NCBI GenBank assembly: GCA_904501775.1
Contig: CAJGCJ010000099.1
Location: forward strand, 1-7,287
DNA from: an uncultured Bacteroidaceae bacterium
Lineage (GTDB): Bacteria > Bacteroidota > Bacteroidia > Bacteroidales > Bacteroidaceae
Direction: 5' to 3'
Length of the DNA: 7,287 bases
This document shows, piece by piece, positions 4,890 to 7,287 of this stretch. The stretch's first letter is position 1; each line of letters starts with the position of its first letter. The translations under genes were made by a program, and so were the position numbers. The notes under the pieces were generated by a model, which was not told the origin of the DNA, made no database searches, and saw only the letters and a list, made by a program, of their open reading frames with translations.

Positions 4890-7287
4890 ATGAGAAAACT
4901 ATTCTTTGCGATTGTGCTGTCAATAGTATCTTTTGCTACTGCTGCAGCACAGGATTGGCAGGTTACCATCTCTGCTACAGAGGGTCTGCCCGGAACTTTG
5001 GTAGAGGATAAGGGTGCCGGTCTTAACTACTATGAGTACAAGACTCAGGTCATGACTCCTAATACAGCTACCAAGACAGTGCGTATTACTGTTGCCGGAA
5101 CTGTTAATGGCGAAAAGCCCAAAGGCAACAACTTTACAACTGCTTTCAGTGAGATTAAGGTGTATGATGCCAAAGGTAACGAGGTGTCATATACTGCATC
5201 ATCGAATGCCGACCATAACACAATCTCGGGCAGCGAGGATGGTGGCGGTCTTGGCGCATTGAACGATGGCGACTATAAGACATACTGGCACTCATTGTGG
5301 AGTGGTACAGGTGCTGTCAGCGAGTATCACTATGTTGAGCTTACACTTAATAAAGAGCTTAGCTCGTTCCAGCTCGAGTGGGCTTCTCGTAACTCAAGCA
5401 CTAAGAACGCTCCTACATTGGTAGGTATCACAGCAGGTACAAAATTCACTGAGCCTTATGCCGAGCTTGGTTTCTCACTTGGCTCAAAGGTGACAAATGT
5501 TGCCGATATCAAGCCCAATAAGTTGTATCTTATCAAGGCTAATGCTCCTACAAAATACAATACATACGACAACACTACCGGTAGCGTTACTTCAACAAGT
5601 GAAGAGGGTAGAGGTGCCGGATTCCTTGTAGGTGTAAGCAAGGATGCCTATTCAGCTACTGCAAAGGCTGACGCTGCTGTATGCTTCGTACCTGCAGGTA
5701 ACGGCAAGTATCTGATCAACTGGTATACTTTGGGCTCTTATATCGCAAACAATCCTTCGGACTTCAACGGCCTTAACGGTTGGGTGAACACAACTGCCAA
5801 CCAGTACAATGCTGCAATCTGTACAATCGAGGCAGCCGAGGCTAACAAGGCTCTTGGAGTAGACGGCAAGGGCGATTTCCAGATTAAATACGACTCATGG
5901 TATTACTCAAATGCCGAGGGTAACATCGGTGCCACAAAAACCGAACTTTATATCGGTGCCGACCCCCGTACAACTGTAAACGTTCTTAAGATGTTCGACA
6001 AGGCTCATAAGGACGAGCTTGAGGAGAGAGGTTATTGCGAAGGCTTTGGATTGCCTATCGCGTTCCACTTCTCAATATATGAGGCAAAGGTTAACGACGG
6101 TTCTGAGTCTACATATCCCGAACTTGACAAGGAGGCTATAGCCGAGAGACTCTTCGAGTCACAGGTCGAGGTTGCCGAGAGATATATCGACAGCTATGTA
6201 AACCATCCCGATTCAATATGGCTCCCCCTTGGCGACGATGCAAACAACGCTGCTTATCAGGAGTTGTGGTCGCTTTATATGGGCGACGAGGGTATCCTTG
6301 CGGTTAAGGAGAACCTTGACAACAATGTAGCTAAGGCAAATGCGTTCATCTCTTCTCCCAAGGAGTTGGCCGAGATGTATGACACAAAGATTGACCTCGA
6401 CTGGGCGCTTTCACAGTTTGTTGCCCTGAAGGCTATCCTTTGGTATCAGACATGGTTCAACCTTGTTATAAATGATGGTGGCGGTATGCTGCAGGGTTAT
6501 GAGTTCTCTAACTATCCTTATGCAAACGGTACATATCCTGTTGAGGCTAAGGAGAGCTTGCAGCAGGCTGCTGACACTGTAGCAATGTATTATGCAACTG
6601 CCGAGAAGTATACTGTGGCTCAGTTCGAGAATGTATACTCATATTGCGACAATGTAATTAAGACTTTCCTCGCTTCTAAGATTACCGAGAACGAACTTCC
6701 TCTTATCTTCGACAGCAACAACGGTATGCCCGGTAGCAGAGAGGGTAATTACCTTGTTTGGAACAGTGGTGTAATCAAGTTGAAAGAGGCTGTTGAGGGC
6801 ATCCGCATCACAGTGCTCGACAACAATGCCGGTTCGGGAGTAAATGCCCTTGGCGGATTCCCCGTTGTGGCTCTTGGTGAGATTGAGATATTCGACTCTA
6901 AGGGTGAGATGATTAAGTTTAGCGAAGAGGATGTAACTGTATCTTGCGTACATGGCGGATTCGATAATCCTACTGCCGACGGTGCTGGTCCTGCAGGTCT
7001 TGTTGACGGTGACTATGCTACATATTATCACTCTCCTTGGAGTGGTGCAGCTCCCACCGAGTATGTATACATTGAGTTCCAGCTCCCCGAGGCGATGGAT
7101 ATCCTCTCTATCAAGATTGTGAGCCGTGATACACGCGTTCTTACACCTACAAAGATTGCACTCAGCAATAAGGGCGAGAAATATGACGATATGTTGTATG
7201 CCGATTATGAGTGGAACGAGAAGGTAGGCGATATCGTAAAAGAGGTATCAGAGATTAAGAACGATGGTATATATATCCTCCGTGGTC
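4890..7287 (+). CDS. Secreted surface protein with duplicated discoidin-like module, 3' end outside window
   Basis: The frame is open from ATG at 4890 to the right edge (799 codons and one base). The first 21 residues are a signal peptide (MRKLFFAIVLSIVSFATAAAQ), without a lipobox cysteine. Residues about 22-185 form a beta-rich module resembling F5/8 type C (discoidin) domains: an EIKVYDAKGNEV strand at 88-99, then LNDGDYKTYWHSLWSG at 124-139 and a YHYVELTLNKEL strand. A second copy lies at about 605-770, with EIEIFDSKGEMI (664-675) and LVDGDYATYYHSPWSG (704-719). Each is followed by a short D/S-I-K-x-[ND]-x-[LI]-Y-[LI] strand (206-215 and 788-797), which seems to open a further beta module (about 199-400, possibly ricin-like). 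Residues 413-600 are mostly helical. No catalytic motif is visible, so it may be an adhesin, a glycan-binding protein, or an enzyme whose active domain lies beyond the edge. It is transcribed divergently from the protease. The start follows the signal peptide; no Shine-Dalgarno is seen in the AT-rich leader. Confidence 0.88.
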   Translation, partial: MRKLFFAIVLSIVSFATAAAQDWQVTISATEGLPGTLVEDKGAGLNYYEYKTQVMTPNTATKTVRITVAGTVNGEKPKGNNFTTAFSEIKVYDAKGNEVSYTASSNADHNTISGSEDGGGLGALNDGDYKTYWHSLWSGTGAVSEYHYVELTLNKELSSFQLEWASRNSSTKNAPTLVGITAGTKFTEPYAELGFSLGSKVTNVADIKPNKLYLIKANAPTKYNTYDNTTGSVTSTSEEGRGAGFLVGVSKDAYSATAKADAAVCFVPAGNGKYLINWYTLGSYIANNPSDFNGLNGWVNTTANQYNAAICTIEAAEANKALGVDGKGDFQIKYDSWYYSNAEGNIGATKTELYIGADPRTTVNVLKMFDKAHKDELEERGYCEGFGLPIAFHFSIYEAKVNDGSESTYPELDKEAIAERLFESQVEVAERYIDSYVNHPDSIWLPLGDDANNAAYQELWSLYMGDEGILAVKENLDNNVAKANAFISSPKELAEMYDTKIDLDWALSQFVALKAILWYQTWFNLVINDGGGMLQGYEFSNYPYANGTYPVEAKESLQQAADTVAMYYATAEKYTVAQFENVYSYCDNVIKTFLASKITENELPLIFDSNNGMPGSREGNYLVWNSGVIKLKEAVEGIRITVLDNNAGSGVNALGGFPVVALGEIEIFDSKGEMIKFSEEDVTVSCVHGGFDNPTADGAGPAGLVDGDYATYYHSPWSGAAPTEYVYIEFQLPEAMDILSIKIVSRDTRVLTPTKIALSNKGEKYDDMLYADYEWNEKVGDIVKEVSEIKNDGIYILRG
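4953..5537 (+). repeat. Protein-level repeat unit 1 (discoidin-like module)
   Basis: Residues about 22-216 of the rightward protein. Shared landmarks with unit 2 are G-[LM]-P-G near the start, the EI-[KE]-[VI]-[YF]-D-[AS]-KG-[NE] strand, the DGDY-x-TY-[WY]-HS-x-WSG block, an aromatic-rich [HV]-Y-[VI]-E strand and the closing Y-[LI]-[IL]-[KR] strand. The likeness is clear in protein but worn in DNA, so it is an old duplication. Confidence 0.65.
6702..7286 (+). repeat. Protein-level repeat unit 2 (discoidin-like module)
   Basis: Residues about 605-799 of the rightward protein, matching unit 1 in the same order of landmarks. The offset is constant at about 580 residues: HSLWSG at 134-139 corresponds to HSPWSG at 714-719. 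The unit runs into the window edge, so further copies may follow. Confidence 0.65.

Noticed and set aside
6639..7031. 130-codon minus-strand open frame antisense to the rightward gene
   Set aside because: The plus-strand frame there contains the second discoidin-like copy with matching landmarks. The antisense frame has no signal, motif or start context of its own.
1..7287. CRISPR array or transposase gene
   Set aside because: No series of regularly spaced identical repeats and no reading frame with transposase or integrase features were found on either strand.

Overview
The window looks like a stretch of a Bacteroidota chromosome, most likely order Bacteroidales (a Prevotella/Bacteroides/Muribaculaceae-type gut or oral commensal). 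Three things point there. A promoter box matches the Bacteroidetes TAnnTTTG consensus. Neither start codon has a clear Shine-Dalgarno sequence. The large minus-strand protein ends in a GIYDLTGRKL...GIYIINGKKMLVK tail, which is characteristic of secreted proteins in this group. The genus cannot be fixed from sequence reading alone.

Layout. Positions 1-329 hold no convincing gene but contain an unusually structured stretch: a perfect 10-bp stem-loop (76-98), a 7-bp inverted repeat (114-129) and a long, nearly perfect two-tier hairpin (131-208), bracketed by imperfect direct repeats (1-16 and 273-288). This may be a small repeat or mobile element, or an RNA gene. Positions 330-357 form an 11-bp hairpin 22 bases beyond the stop codon of the minus-strand gene and probably act as its terminator. 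Positions 380-4615 (minus strand) encode a complete 1411-residue secreted zinc metalloprotease of the M60 (enhancin/SslE/BT4244-like) family. It carries three ricin-B-like lectin modules, helical spacers and a C-terminal sorting-type tail. Positions 4616-4889 are a divergent intergenic region with a plus-strand promoter box, an AT-only 16-bp palindrome and two inverted repeats. From 4890 to the right edge (plus strand) runs the first 799 residues of a second secreted protein with two copies of a discoidin-like (F5/8 type C-like) module about 580 residues apart. Its C-terminus lies outside the window.

How it fits together. Both proteins carry signal peptides and multiple predicted carbohydrate-binding modules, and they are transcribed divergently from a shared 274-bp region. 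The simplest reading (inference) is a pair of surface or secreted factors acting on host glycoproteins such as mucins. The M60 enzyme would cut the peptide backbone of O-glycosylated proteins, and the neighbour would bind or process glycans. No defence system, CRISPR array, tRNA, rRNA or transposase gene is visible. The least explained parts are the structured stretch at 1-290 and the large duplicated protein at the right edge.
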